Shown one piece after another: positions 5,737-6,027 of a DNA stretch of 6,027 nt. The notes under the pieces are model-generated. The model was not told the DNA's origin and did not search any database. It saw only the letters and a program-made list of their open reading frames with translations. Within the stretch, counting starts at the first letter, position 1. Every line of letters starts with the position of its first letter. The DNA comes from Planctomycetaceae bacterium (GTDB lineage Bacteria; Planctomycetota; Planctomycetia; Pirellulales; UBA1268). The DNA is taken from positions 1 through 6,027 of the forward strand of contig CANETO010000139.1 in assembly GCA_947440895.1 (NCBI GenBank), in the 5' to 3' direction. The position numbers and the translations under genes are program-made.

Positions 5737-5770
5737 AAGGAGACAAGAAGCCCCCGGCGGAAGCCGGGGG
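5737..5770 (-). terminator. Terminator-like hairpin facing the minus strand
   Basis: A perfect 8-bp stem, CCCCCGGC (5751-5758) with GCCGGGGG (5763-5770), has a 4-base loop. Read on the minus strand it is followed by CTTCTTGTCTCCTT, which is pyrimidine-rich with interrupted Ts. It lies 131 bases past the stop of the gene ending at 5902 and could terminate that transcript before uvrC. Confidence 0.45.
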
Positions 5771-5863
5771 ACACCGGGTGTGCATACCTTCCCGCGTGCC
5801 ATGCAAACCACGTTTCGCCCAGCAGCCCGGTGTCCCCGGATTCCCGTCCGGGGCTTTTTCTTT
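5745..5863. repeat. Inverted pair of terminator-hairpin units, REPIN/BIME-like
   Basis: Unit 1 (5745-5778) and unit 2 (5826-5862) are imperfect inverted copies of one unit of about 35 bases. Each contains CCCGGTGTCCCC, a GC-rich hairpin and a pyrimidine tail. GGGGACACCGGG (5767-5778) is the exact reverse complement of 5826-5837. A 47-base unique spacer separates the units. This resembles two inverted REP sequences forming a REPIN, but no transposase is in the window. Confidence 0.6.
5834..5863 (+). terminator. Intrinsic terminator on the plus strand with no gene before it
   Basis: CCCCGGA (5834-5840) pairs with TCCGGGG (5847-5853) around a 6-base loop, followed by C and the tract TTTTTCTTT (5855-5863). 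This is a textbook Rho-independent terminator. No plus-strand protein gene lies between 954 and here, so it either ends an RNA gene in 5438-5833, blocks antisense transcription into the neighbour, or is part of a repeat. Confidence 0.75.
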
Positions 5864-5901
5864 GTGGGAATCTCTATGCCCGGAGGGCCGTGAACACAGC
5901 C

Positions 5902-6027
5902 TCACACGCCCGCGAGCGCACGCAGATCGCGTTCCTGCAGATCGAGCCGCTGCGTGAGCGTAGCCTTCGTGGCGGCGAGTTGCTCCTGGCCGCAGGGCAG
6001 TGCCGCCGCGAACAGGTAGAACTTGAT
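5902..6027 (-). CDS. C-terminal 41 residues of an unrecognised protein, cut by the window edge
   Basis: The frame is open from the right edge to a TGA at 5902-5904. It ends LTQRLDLQERDLRALAGV and includes IKFYLFAAALPCGQEQL. The regular spacing of leucines and charged residues suggests a C-terminal amphipathic or coiled-coil helix, and third codon positions are GC-rich as in neighbouring genes. No family is recognisable from so short a piece. It lies upstream of uvrC on the same strand, 464 bases away, with terminator-like hairpins between, so co-transcription is unlikely. Confidence 0.6.
   Translation of the reverse strand: MKFYLFAAALPCGQEQLAATKATLTQRLDLQERDLRALAGV

Noticed and set aside
4094..5893. 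A 599-residue open frame on the plus strand opposite uvrC
   Set aside because: It runs antisense to the clearly real uvrC and through the repeat region, has no recognisable domain and is rich in Arg/Pro in its non-uvrC part, as expected for a GC-rich shadow frame.
5438..5901. CRISPR array in the repeat-rich spacer
   Set aside because: Only two direct copies with one inverted, no regular spacer length, and the copies lie inside a larger palindrome.

Overview
The window is high-GC bacterial DNA with long non-coding spacers. It carries two complete recognisable genes (an ammonium transporter and a short UvrC), one complete unknown exported protein, and two genes cut by the window ends. The gene types, the wide gaps, the GC-rich hairpin repeats and the short UvrC fit a member of the Planctomycetota. 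That placement is inference; there is no rRNA or other marker gene here.

Layout. Bases 1-953 (+) hold the C-terminal half of an alpha-glucan (glycogen/starch) phosphorylase. It converges on a minus-strand gene ending at 1107, and the gap holds two hairpins: a 14-bp perfect inverted repeat (981-1054) and a 10-bp stem with a GNRA loop covering the stop codon (1092-1115). Everything else coding is on the minus strand. In transcription order these are a gene cut by the right edge (ends 5902), uvrC (5437-4055), amt (3853-2429) and the unknown exported protein (2057-1107). The minus-strand genes are separated by 464, 201 and 371 bases, so each probably has its own promoter rather than forming one operon. 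The functions (glycogen breakdown, ammonium uptake, nucleotide excision repair) are not obviously linked.

The most unusual part is the 464-base spacer 5438-5901 upstream of uvrC. It has no credible gene but is full of structure. First comes a 147-base block bounded by 12-bp inverted repeats that contains two 23-base direct repeats (5476-5622). Next is a run of hairpins that can display GGA in their loops (5660-5733). Last is a pair of inverted terminator-hairpin units (5745-5863), one ending in a classic T-tract on the plus strand although no plus-strand gene precedes it. This could be a composite of dispersed palindromic repeats, a small RNA gene, or both; sequence alone does not decide. Other points of interest are a UvrC with no C-terminal helix-hairpin-helix domain, a possible leaderless start for uvrC, and a 15-bp operator-like palindrome upstream of amt.
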